From the NCBI GenBank assembly GCA_963590405.1, contig CAVAPE010000082.1, positions 1 through 8,761 of the forward strand: DNA of 8,761 bases. The letters run 5' to 3'. Positions 1 to 7,038 of this stretch are shown piece by piece. The notes beneath the pieces were generated by a model. The model had not been told where the DNA came from. It made no database searches and worked only from the letters and a program-made list of their open reading frames with translations. Within the stretch, counting starts at the first letter, position 1. The number at the start of each line of letters is the position of its first letter. Origin of the DNA: Limisoma sp963590405 (GTDB taxonomy: Bacteria > Bacteroidota > Bacteroidia > Bacteroidales > Muribaculaceae). The translations under genes and the position numbers were made by a program.

Positions 1-1187
1 GCCTTAAGGGCATCAGCAAATTCTTTGGCAAGGACTTTGCACGCTTCGTCGGTTTCGGCAGAACAACTTTGTTTCATCTCAATTGGATTTCCCACGACCG
101 TAAATTTCAATTTTTCAGTCATTGCATCAATCGTTTTTGTAGCAACTCCAGCCCATGTGAACGAGCCAAGTCGGGCAAAGACCTTTCCGCCGACACCTCG
201 TAACGTCAGCGACTTGATGAGTGATTCAATTTGAGGGAACAGACTTCCGTTGTAGGTTGGTGAAGCGAGAATCAAACCGCGATATTTGTAGATGTCGCGC
301 AAGATAAACGATTCGTCAGCGTAAGAAACGTTATGGATGCAAATATTTTTCACGCCTTCCTCTGATAGGTATCTTGCCAAAGTCTCAACCATTTCTTCTG
401 TATTGCCATACATAGAAGCGTATGCAATAACCACACCATCCTCACTTTCGCCTTTGCTTAGACGATTGTAGATGTCCACGACTTTGGCAACTTGTTCGTG
501 CCATACAGGACCATGCGTCGAGCAGATGTATTCGATTTCAACACCGCTTAATTTAGCCAACGCCTTTTGCACTGGTGCTCCGTATTTGCCAACAATGTTT
601 GAGTAGTAGCGATACATTTCCGGGAAATAGTGAGATGTATCGGTTTCTTCATCGATGATACCCCCATTGAGAGCGCCAAAACAACCGAATGCGTCGCCAG
701 CAAATAGTGTCTTTGCCTCCTTGCAATAAGTCATCATTGTTTCAGGCCAATGCACCATCGGAGTCAGTGTGAATTGGAGGGTAATGCCGCCAAGATCAAG
801 GCTTTCGCCATCGGTAATGATGATTGTGCGGTCAGTAATTCCGTAGTAGCCTTTCAGCATGTCAATGGTTTTGGCATTGCCTACAACTTTGAGTTCTGGA
901 AAGACTTCACACAATGTCATAACGGCACCTGTGTGGTCGGGCTCCATATGGTTGATTATAAGATAGTCGGGAGCCTTGTTGATACAAATGTCCTTTATTT
1001 GTTTTATTTGGTCGAAGGCATGCGAAATTTCAACGCCATCGATAATTGCTGATTTTTTTTCGCCTTTTACGACGTATGAATTGTAGGACACGCCGTAGGG
1101 CAGAGGCCAAAGACCTTCAAATCTTGTTGTCGTGCGGTCGTTCGCACCTACATAATAAATGCCTTTTGTGATTTGTTTGCTTTTCAT
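1..1187 (-). CDS. fprA: A-type flavoprotein (flavodiiron protein, FprA family), 3' end cut by window edge
   Basis: A flavodiiron protein is predicted, a cytoplasmic enzyme that reduces O2 to water and/or NO to N2O with electrons passed through FMN. My own reading from ATG at 1187 gives 395 codons with no stop before the edge; relatives are about 400 residues, so only a few residues should be missing. Residues 1-245 form the metallo-beta-lactamase-like domain with all expected diiron ligands: H80-x-E82-x-D84-H85, H146 in VHWPE, D165 in AGDAFG and H225 in STHGP. Residues 251-395 are a flavodoxin domain with the FMN phosphate loop YASMYGNTEE (256-265) and the later ASPTYNGSLFP loop. No rubredoxin or NADH-reductase extension is visible within the window. 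The gene lies 21 bp behind rarA without a separate promoter that I can see, so cotranscription is likely. The choice between O2 and NO as main substrate cannot be made from sequence. Confidence 0.93.
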   Translation of the reverse strand, partial: MKSKQITKGIYYVGANDRTTTRFEGLWPLPYGVSYNSYVVKGEKKSAIIDGVEISHAFDQIKQIKDICINKAPDYLIINHMEPDHTGAVMTLCEVFPELKVVGNAKTIDMLKGYYGITDRTIIITDGESLDLGGITLQFTLTPMVHWPETMMTYCKEAKTLFAGDAFGCFGALNGGIIDEETDTSHYFPEMYRYYSNIVGKYGAPVQKALAKLSGVEIEYICSTHGPVWHEQVAKVVDIYNRLSKGESEDGVVIAYASMYGNTEEMVETLARYLSEEGVKNICIHNVSYADESFILRDIYKYRGLILASPTYNGSLFPQIESLIKSLTLRGVGGKVFARLGSFTWAGVATKTIDAMTEKLKFTVVGNPIEMKQSCSAETDEACKVLAKEFADALK

Positions 1188-1208
1188 CTTTATAATGATT
1201 AAATGCGT

Positions 1209-2489
1209 TTATTTATTCTTGTTCCAAAGGAGATTCATTCGTTCTCCCATCTTGGCTTCTGCTGGATTTGCACCAGCCTCCCAAAACTTTTTCCCTTTGA
1301 TTTGTTCTGGCAGGTAGTCTTGTTCCACAAAATTGCCGGGGTAGGAATGTGGATATTTGTAATCAGCCCCATATCCAAGTTCCTTCATTAGTTTTGTCGG
1401 TGCGTTCCTTATATGGAGAGGCACAGGGAGATTTCCAGTTTGCTCTACAAATTGCAAAGCCTCGTTGATAGCATTGTATGCTGAGTTGCTTTTCGGCGAA
1501 GTCGCCAGATAGATTGCGCATTCAGAGAGGATAATACGCCCTTCTGGCCATCCGATTTTCTGGAGAGCATCGAAGGTGGCATTCGCAAGAAGCAGTGCGT
1601 TGGGATTCGCCAGCCCAATATCTTCTGAAGCGAGAATTACCAATCGGCGGGCAATAAATGCCGGGTCTTCGCCTCCGGCAATCATTCTGGCAAGCCAATA
1701 AACTGCAGCATCTGGGTCGCTACCTCTTATTGATTTGATAAATGCCGAGATTATGTCGTAATGCATCTCTCCGTCTTTGTCGTAAGCCATCGGATTTTGC
1801 TGGAGACGCTCGGTTACAATCTCGTTGTTGATAACGATAGGCTCATTTTCACCGACTGCTTGACTGAGAAGGTCGATGATGTTTAGCATTTTTCGAGCAT
1901 CACCGCCGGCAAACCGAAAAATGGCTTCGGTTTCCTGTACTTCAACCTTGCGTTCTTTGAGCACGCTGTCTTTTGTGATGGCTCGAGTGAGCAACTCATT
2001 GAGGTCGGAGTTAGACAGCGGTTGTAGCACATATACTTGAGCGCGGGAAAGCAGTGGGCGGATAATCTCAAACGAAGGATTCTCGGTTGTTGCGCCGATG
2101 AGCGTTACTGTGCCCATCTCTACTGCCGCCAAAAGGGAGTCTTGCTGTGACTTGTTGAAGCGGTGGATTTCGTCGATAAACAATATCGGGCGATGCTGGC
2201 TAAACATACTTTGCGCATCGTGTTGGCATTTCACCAGCACTTCGCGAACATCCTTGACACCAGAGTGTACGGCCGATAACGTGTAGAATGGCGCATTGAC
2301 CTGCGTGGCTATGATTTTGGCAAGTGTCGTTTTGCCGACACCAGGAGGTCCCCAAAGTATGAATGAAGAAATTTGACCAGATTCAATCATCTTGCGAAGG
2401 ATACACCCTTCACCGACAAGATGTTTCTGACCGATATATTCGTCAAGCGATTTTGGCCGCAGCCGTTCTGCCAATGGTTCGAATATCAT
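1209..2489 (-). CDS. rarA: Replication-associated recombination protein A (RarA/MgsA AAA+ ATPase)
   Basis: RarA is a cytoplasmic AAA+ ATPase related to clamp-loader subunits and eukaryotic WRNIP1/Mgs1; it acts at stalled replication forks and interacts with single-stranded DNA ends and SSB. The 426-residue product is of normal family length. Visible elements are the N-terminal PLAERLRPKSLDEYIGQ box, Walker A GPPGVGKTT (47-55), Walker B ILFIDE (102-107) followed by IHRFNKSQQD, sensor 1 GATTENPSFE (132-141), and the arginine finger R149 in LLSRAQVY. The C-terminal part has the family's tetramerisation and MgsA regions (IIAGGEDPAFIARRLV, ASEDIGLANP, HIRNAPTKLMKELGYGADYKYPH). The ATG at 2489 places the conserved N-terminal box in its usual position, with no obvious Shine-Dalgarno. 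It is divergent from the peptidase gene and is followed by fprA. Confidence 0.97.
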   Translation of the reverse strand: MIFEPLAERLRPKSLDEYIGQKHLVGEGCILRKMIESGQISSFILWGPPGVGKTTLAKIIATQVNAPFYTLSAVHSGVKDVREVLVKCQHDAQSMFSQHRPILFIDEIHRFNKSQQDSLLAAVEMGTVTLIGATTENPSFEIIRPLLSRAQVYVLQPLSNSDLNELLTRAITKDSVLKERKVEVQETEAIFRFAGGDARKMLNIIDLLSQAVGENEPIVINNEIVTERLQQNPMAYDKDGEMHYDIISAFIKSIRGSDPDAAVYWLARMIAGGEDPAFIARRLVILASEDIGLANPNALLLANATFDALQKIGWPEGRIILSECAIYLATSPKSNSAYNAINEALQFVEQTGNLPVPLHIRNAPTKLMKELGYGADYKYPHSYPGNFVEQDYLPEQIKGKKFWEAGANPAEAKMGERMNLLWNKNK

Positions 2490-2530
2490 GAATGAGTTTT
2501 TTCTTTATCAGTTTTGCAAATATCGTGCCC

Positions 2531-2570
2531 AATATTACGCAAGCGCCATCGCTTTCCGAAGCATAATATT
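2531..2570. repeat. Imperfect inverted repeat with nested small stem in the divergent promoter region
   Basis: Left arm AATATTACGC (2531-2540) and right arm GCATAATATT (2561-2570) pair at 9 of 10 positions. Between them AAGCG (2541-2545) and CGCTT (2550-2554) form a 5-bp stem with a CCAT loop. The arms flank or overlap the presumed rarA promoter. It might be an operator dyad or a weak hairpin. Because AATATT is itself palindromic and the DNA is AT-rich, chance is a real alternative. Confidence 0.35.
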
Positions 2571-2585
2571 AGTTCTACAAAAATA

Positions 2586-2615
2586 CTGAAAAATCGATGA
2601 TTTTGCCTATTTTTG
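2586..2615 (+). promoter_or_regulatory. Bacteroidota-type promoter for the peptidase operon
   Basis: A perfect -7 element TATTTTTG (matches TAnnTTTG) lies at 2608-2615. Exactly 19 bp upstream is CTG at 2586-2588, a one-base variant of the -33 core TTG. Transcription would begin around 2620-2623, giving about a 20-nt leader to the ATG at 2641. The -7 match is seen directly; the -33 assignment is weaker. Confidence 0.55.
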
Positions 2616-2640
2616 CATTTTGAAAAAATGCTATAAACAA

Positions 2641-4818
2641 ATGAATTGCAGAAAAATCATAGTATCGGTGATTGTGGCTACTGTATTGGCTACTCAATTT
2701 GGCAATGCAGCAGTGACATTGCGTCAGTGCTCCCTCGAAGCAACTCCAGCGTCTCTGCCAGAAATGGTGTCAGAGCAGGATGGTCAAACTTACCTAATGA
2801 TGTCGGCTGATGGCCGTGAAATTATAAGATATGACTATAAGACAGGCAAGCAGGTGGCTGTCGTGATGTCTAACACCAAATTGCGTGATTGTGATGTCAA
2901 GTCGTGGGATGGTTTCATTCTTTCGCCAAACGGCAAGTTGTTGCTGCTTTATACCAATGTACAGATGAACTATCGTCATTCCTTTAAGGCAACATATTAT
3001 GTTTATGACATTGCGCGCAATAACATAAAAAAACTGTCGGAGAATGGAGATCAGGAGATTCCTGCTTTTTCACCAGACAGTCGTATGGTCGCTTTTGTGC
3101 GCGACAACAACATTTATGTCGCAAAGTTGGACTATGGCACGGAAGTGGCAGTAACTAAAGATGGTAAAAAGAATGAGGTGATCAACGGAGTTCCAGATTG
3201 GGTGTATCAAGAAGAATTTGGGATGCTTAGTTCATTGACATGGTCGCCCGACAACACGATGCTTGCATTTATAAAATGGGATGAATCGGAAGTGAAAACT
3301 TTTGATTTTCCTATTTATAGAGGCTCGTGTGAGGTCTATGACCAATACCGATACTATCCTGGTACGTTTTCTTATAAATATCCAGTGGCAGGGGAGACAA
3401 ATTCAAAAGTTAAGGTCGTAAGTTACGATGTCGACACCCGTGCCCTTAAGGTTATGAATGTGCCATTGGATAGTGATGGATATGTAAATAAAATAGAGTT
3501 TGGAGCTACGGCAGATCGCTTGATGGTAAATACTCTTAATCGCAATCAGAACGAATTGAAATTATTTGCAGTCAATCCTCGTTCTGCTATTGCAAAACTC
3601 GTCTACTCCGACAAATCTACGTCATGGATTGATGCTGGCTTGATTAATATGACACGCTATTACAACTCGTCATTTGTCGTAGCCAGTGAGCGCAGTGGTT
3701 ATCGCCACCTTTATCTTTATTCAAATGCCGGAAGCCTTATACGCCAACTCACAAAAGGTGAGTGGGAGGTGACGGATTTCTATGGCTATGACACAGCATC
3801 GTCGAAATGCTATTATCAGTCGACACAGACAGGCTCGTTAAATCGTGTTGTCGCAGTTTCTGATGCAAAAGGTGGTAGCACTATCCTTTCTCCTCAAGAG
3901 GGTACAAGTTCGGCTCAGTTCAATTCTTCGTTGACCTACTACGTCCAGGATTTTAGCGATGTGCGCACGCCGAATGTTTATACTCTTCATTCCGTTAATG
4001 GCAAGGAAATAAGAACGATGGAAGCGAATAGTAACTATGCTGAGCGATTTAAGGGCGTGGCTACAAAGGAGTTCTTTACGTTGACAAATGCCGGTGAAAC
4101 ATTGAATGGATATATGATTAAGCCGACAGGTTTCAGTGAATCCAAGAAATATCCGGTTATTATGTATCAGTACTGTGGTCCGTGTTCTCAACTTGTTAAA
4201 AATAGCTGGCACGTTGATTGGCTCGATTATGCTGCCACTCAGGGCTATCTCGTTGTTTGCGTTGACGGACGAGGCACTGGCGGTCGCGGCAAGGCATTTG
4301 CGTCTAAAGTGTATAAGAATCTTGGAAAATATGAGACGGAAGACCAATTGGCTGTTGCCAACTATCTGGGACGCTTGCCTTATGTCGACGCATCGAAAAT
4401 CGGAATATTCGGTTGGAGTTATGGCGGATATGAGACTTTGATGGCTATGACTGCGCCGGGTAATCCTTTCGCTGCTGGTATTGCTGTGGCACCAGTAACA
4501 GATTGGCGTTTTTATGACTCAATCTATACGGAGCGCTTTATGCTTACTCCACAACAAAACTCTGTGGGCTATGATGCAAGTTCGACACTGTCAAGAATCA
4601 AAAATCTGACAGGACGACTTCTGATCGTCGCTGGTACTGCTGACGACAATGTGCATATTACAAATACCTTCGAATTTGTATCGGAAGCAACTGCACAGAA
4701 CAAAATCATTGACATGATGATTTATCCGAACAAGAATCACAGCATTTACGGATGTGAAACAAGATTTGCTCTCTATTCCAAATTACTGGATTATTTCAAT
4801 CGCAACTTGAAAAATTGA
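2641..4818 (+). CDS. dpp4: Secreted S9 family prolyl dipeptidyl peptidase (DPP IV type)
   Basis: This serine peptidase is expected to release N-terminal X-Pro dipeptides from peptides in the periplasm or at the cell surface. From ATG 2641 it has 725 residues, normal for bacterial DPP IV. Residues 1-24 form a signal peptide (MNCRK, hydrophobic core, GNA-A end). Residues about 60-470 are a beta-propeller (DPPIV_N), containing DWVYQEEF with E191-E192, the pair that binds the substrate amino terminus in DPP IV. The C-terminal alpha/beta-hydrolase carries oxyanion tyrosine Y511 in QYCGPCSQ, nucleophile S593 in GWSYGG, aspartate D668 in GTADDNVH and H700 in KNHSIYG, so the triad is complete. The reading frame also extends seven codons upstream to TTG 2620, but that lies at the predicted transcription start and would put extra charged residues before the signal peptide, so ATG 2641 is preferred. 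It is the first gene of a three-gene unit. Confidence 0.93.
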   Translation: MNCRKIIVSVIVATVLATQFGNAAVTLRQCSLEATPASLPEMVSEQDGQTYLMMSADGREIIRYDYKTGKQVAVVMSNTKLRDCDVKSWDGFILSPNGKLLLLYTNVQMNYRHSFKATYYVYDIARNNIKKLSENGDQEIPAFSPDSRMVAFVRDNNIYVAKLDYGTEVAVTKDGKKNEVINGVPDWVYQEEFGMLSSLTWSPDNTMLAFIKWDESEVKTFDFPIYRGSCEVYDQYRYYPGTFSYKYPVAGETNSKVKVVSYDVDTRALKVMNVPLDSDGYVNKIEFGATADRLMVNTLNRNQNELKLFAVNPRSAIAKLVYSDKSTSWIDAGLINMTRYYNSSFVVASERSGYRHLYLYSNAGSLIRQLTKGEWEVTDFYGYDTASSKCYYQSTQTGSLNRVVAVSDAKGGSTILSPQEGTSSAQFNSSLTYYVQDFSDVRTPNVYTLHSVNGKEIRTMEANSNYAERFKGVATKEFFTLTNAGETLNGYMIKPTGFSESKKYPVIMYQYCGPCSQLVKNSWHVDWLDYAATQGYLVVCVDGRGTGGRGKAFASKVYKNLGKYETEDQLAVANYLGRLPYVDASKIGIFGWSYGGYETLMAMTAPGNPFAAGIAVAPVTDWRFYDSIYTERFMLTPQQNSVGYDASSTLSRIKNLTGRLLIVAGTADDNVHITNTFEFVSEATAQNKIIDMMIYPNKNHSIYGCETRFALYSKLLDYFNRNLKN

Positions 4819-4821
4819 TAA

Positions 4822-6108
4822 TTGAACAGTCAGTTTCATAACGTTTGCAGTTGCTCAATATCAGATATTTGGAGGAACTACATAGTTGGGACGGTGCCAT
4901 TGGTCATCGTCCCAATTGTTCCGTTGTTTCTCGGTACAGAAGGGCTTATATTCGCGTCGTTGCTTGGCTCGTTGGCATTGTTTGTTTTTGTCCAGTACGA
5001 ACGCAACAAGACTATTGAGTCGTGCGCTATGTTCCCATATTTCACAGCCCGAATACTCTTGTCGTTTACTGTGCTTGTTGGCATTGTTGTTTTTGTCGGA
5101 CTAATTTCAAAACACACGTTGGGCGAAGCCTTGGAAATCGGTCTGTGTCTGCGTACGTCGCTATATCTTTCTCTGTTTAGCCTGATTTTGATGAAGCTGC
5201 GTTATCTGCGAGTTGGGACAAATACATTTTGCAGTGATTGCTTGTTGCGGAACGGAATGCCGTCAGAACGCCTGCATCTTGGGCATTACATAACAGAAGA
5301 AAATAAATATCTGTTTAGGCGTAGGTGGGTTGTGTTTATGCTGATATTCCTGCTTACAGTAGGTTTCAGGTGCATGGAAACTTTTCATAGGTTTTCGCTT
5401 GAAATGACGCATGCCGTTTATGTTTATGCACCGTTGGCGATAGTGGCTGCAGATGCAATATTGGTGCGGCTGCGCTATTATTTTATTGGCAAAATCAGAA
5501 AGCAACAAGATTGTAGGAATTTGCCTTATGGCGGAGAGTACAAATTGATAAGGGTACTTGTGTTTAAAGGAGACAGGTTGCTCCTCTCAACTTCCGCCGA
5601 CGGCGTTGATGTCTCATGTTCTTGCTATATTCCATTTAATGAAAGAATAAGTGATGATGTGGCTCGGGAACTAGCAAGTGGGGTAGTGTCTGGTGAATTT
5701 TCATTAAAGTTCGGTTATCGCACAATCGACCCAATTCTAAAGAGGTGTATCGAGCATTATCTGTGTTTTGTTGGTGACAACAATGATGTGCCACAGAAAG
5801 TAGGCGACTGGGTGGAGCGGACTCTTTTGGAAACAGATTACTCAAAAACGATTGTTCCGTTGCTTCAGTCGGAGTTGCATAGATTGTATACTGTTATGCA
5901 ATCATCTAAAAAATATACTATTGACGGCAAAAGAAAGGTTGATTTGGATGGATATGAACCGACAATAACCTTTGAAGAGCTGGAGACGGCAGATGTGGAT
6001 TTCAACGACAATAGATGGATGCTGTTGTCAAAATTCAACGATGAGCAATCGTTCGCATCATTTAGAAAAATGTGGTATAAATATATCGAAGGATTAAATC
6101 TGAAATAG
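4822..6108 (+). CDS. Unrecognised six-helix membrane protein with cytoplasmic, possibly degenerate Nudix-like, C-terminal domain
   Basis: I do not recognise this 428-residue protein as a named family. Hydrophobic segments lie at about 21-37, 40-58, 75-95, 107-125, 169-186 and 197-216. Positive charges (YERNK 59-63, KLRYLR 125-130, RRR 166-168, RLRYYFIGKIRK 216-227) predict both ends and the 126-168 loop in the cytoplasm. That loop has a CSDC pair (C137, C140) followed by LLRNGMPSERLHLG. The soluble tail 225-428 has a strand-like start (YKLIRVLVFKGDRLLLST) and a helix DDVARELASGVV (278-289) laid out like a Nudix fold, but the catalytic REXXEEXG pattern is absent, so a dead or sensory domain is an inference only. 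No ATG exists before residue 70, inside the third helix region; TTG at 4822 is the best start because the in-frame TGA of the peptidase lies two codons upstream and later starts cut into helix 1. It sits 3 bp after the peptidase and 2 bp before miaA. Confidence 0.8.
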   Translation: MNSQFHNVCSCSISDIWRNYIVGTVPLVIVPIVPLFLGTEGLIFASLLGSLALFVFVQYERNKTIESCAMFPYFTARILLSFTVLVGIVVFVGLISKHTLGEALEIGLCLRTSLYLSLFSLILMKLRYLRVGTNTFCSDCLLRNGMPSERLHLGHYITEENKYLFRRRWVVFMLIFLLTVGFRCMETFHRFSLEMTHAVYVYAPLAIVAADAILVRLRYYFIGKIRKQQDCRNLPYGGEYKLIRVLVFKGDRLLLSTSADGVDVSCSCYIPFNERISDDVARELASGVVSGEFSLKFGYRTIDPILKRCIEHYLCFVGDNNDVPQKVGDWVERTLLETDYSKTIVPLLQSELHRLYTVMQSSKKYTIDGKRKVDLDGYEPTITFEELETADVDFNDNRWMLLSKFNDEQSFASFRKMWYKYIEGLNLK

Positions 6109-6110
6109 AT

Positions 6111-7019
6111 ATGGCGACAAGTAAACAGTTGGTAGCGATTGTTGGACCGACGGCATCTGGAAAGACGCACAAGGCAGTGGCTTTGGCGAAACGTGTCAAT
6201 GGCGAAATTGTTAGTGCAGACTCCNNNNNNNNNNGAGGTATGGATATTGGCACTGGCAAAGACCTTTGTGAATATGGCAATGTGCCATATCATTTGGTTG
6301 ACATTTGTCCAGCTGGGTATAAATACAACCTATATGAGTATCTTAGAGATTGTGACAAAGCCGTCACGGATATACGCAATCGTGGTCGTATGCCTGTGAT
6401 TTGCGGCGGCACCGGACTGTACGTCGAGTCATATTTGAAGGGCGTACGATTGCCTGATGTCCCAGAGAATAAAGCCTTGCGCCAATCGCTTGAAGCATAT
6501 TCGCTTGAAGAATTGACAAAGATGCTCGCCTCGATGAAAACGTTGCATAACACAACTGATGTCGACACGAAAAAACGTGCCATTAGGGCGATTGAAATAG
6601 AAACGTTTTATCAAGAGCATCCCGACCTCGCTCAGCAGGCTCAGCCTCATCCAGTAGAAAACGCATTGGTTATAGGTGTCGACATTGATCGAGAGGCTCG
6701 CCGCAGTCGCATAACGGCACGGCTTAAGTCCCGTTTGGATGAGGGTATGATTGACGAGGTGCGCGGATTGATTGATAATGGCGTTCCTGCTGAGGACTTG
6801 ATGTATTATGGCTTGGAATATAAATTCGTCACAATGCACGTTGTCGGTCAACTTTCCTATGACGAGATGTTCGCACAACTTGAAATTGCTATCCATCAGT
6901 TCGCAAAGCGGCAGATGACATGGTTCCGTGGCATGGAGCGTCGCGGATTTAAAATCAATTGGTTGCCGTACGGCATGGCTGATGATGAGTTCGCCGATGC
7001 GGTCGAGAAGATGATGTAA
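6111..7019 (+). CDS. miaA: tRNA dimethylallyltransferase (MiaA), containing a 10-N gap
   Basis: MiaA transfers the dimethylallyl group of DMAPP to N6 of adenosine 37 in tRNAs that read UNN codons, in the cytoplasm; MiaB usually then methylthiolates it. The conserved features are the P-loop GPTASGKT (12-19), SADS with the catalytic D37 (36-38 region), GMDIGTGKD, the GGTGLYVES loop (99-107), RAIRAIEI (156-163), RL-x-EGMIDEV (205-217) and the C-terminal IHQFAKRQMTWFRGMERRG. At about 302 residues it matches the shorter Bacteroidales subtype with GMDIGTGKD and the C-terminal FAKRQMTWFRG segment. Bases 6225-6234 are N, removing the residues between SADS and GMDIG; the frame is kept across them and there is no other damage, so I call an intact gene with an assembly gap, not a pseudogene. 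The ATG is 2 bp after the stop of the membrane protein gene, which suggests translational coupling. Confidence 0.95.
   Translation: MATSKQLVAIVGPTASGKTHKAVALAKRVNGEIVSADSXXXXGMDIGTGKDLCEYGNVPYHLVDICPAGYKYNLYEYLRDCDKAVTDIRNRGRMPVICGGTGLYVESYLKGVRLPDVPENKALRQSLEAYSLEELTKMLASMKTLHNTTDVDTKKRAIRAIEIETFYQEHPDLAQQAQPHPVENALVIGVDIDREARRSRITARLKSRLDEGMIDEVRGLIDNGVPAEDLMYYGLEYKFVTMHVVGQLSYDEMFAQLEIAIHQFAKRQMTWFRGMERRGFKINWLPYGMADDEFADAVEKMM
6225..6234. other. Run of 10 N (assembly gap) inside miaA
   Basis: Ten undetermined bases interrupt miaA between SADS and GMDIG. Both sides stay in the same reading frame. In MiaA relatives five residues normally separate these motifs, usually (A/R/M)(L/Q)(I/V)Y(K/R). 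Here four codons fit, the last being NGA, so the placeholder is probably 3 bases short of the true 13. Confidence 0.95.
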
Positions 7020-7038
7020 GCCCTATTTCAAGCGGATT

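Larger units (their letters stand above)
2490..2640. promoter_or_regulatory. Divergent intergenic region between rarA and the S9 peptidase
   Basis: This 151-bp AT-rich stretch must hold promoters for both directions. The plus-strand box is clear (see 2586-2615). For rarA the best minus-strand candidates are one-mismatch versions of TAnnTTTG: GATATTTG (plus-strand 2517-2524) and TAATATTG (2530-2537), neither with a well spaced -33 TTTG, so the rarA start of transcription is undecided. An imperfect inverted repeat occupies 2531-2570. I see no small gene or RNA here. Confidence 0.55.

Noticed and set aside
750..1052. 100-codon plus-strand open frame opposite fprA
   Set aside because: The minus strand encodes the conserved diiron domain here; the plus-strand reading is a shadow.
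2538..2563. A small RNA or riboswitch in the rarA/peptidase intergenic region
   Set aside because: Only a 5-bp inner stem and AT-rich outer arms are present; no known riboswitch core or terminator T tract is visible.
2620..2640. TTG at 2620 as the peptidase start
   Set aside because: It coincides with the predicted transcription start and adds a lysine-rich stretch before an already complete signal peptide.
3838..4347. 169-codon open frame antisense to the peptidase gene
   Set aside because: It lies wholly inside a well-supported gene with complete catalytic motifs, and its translation shows no recognisable domain.
6111..7019. miaA as a pseudogene because of undetermined bases
   Set aside because: The frame is the same on both sides of the gap and every other conserved motif is intact, so the interruption is best explained as an assembly gap.
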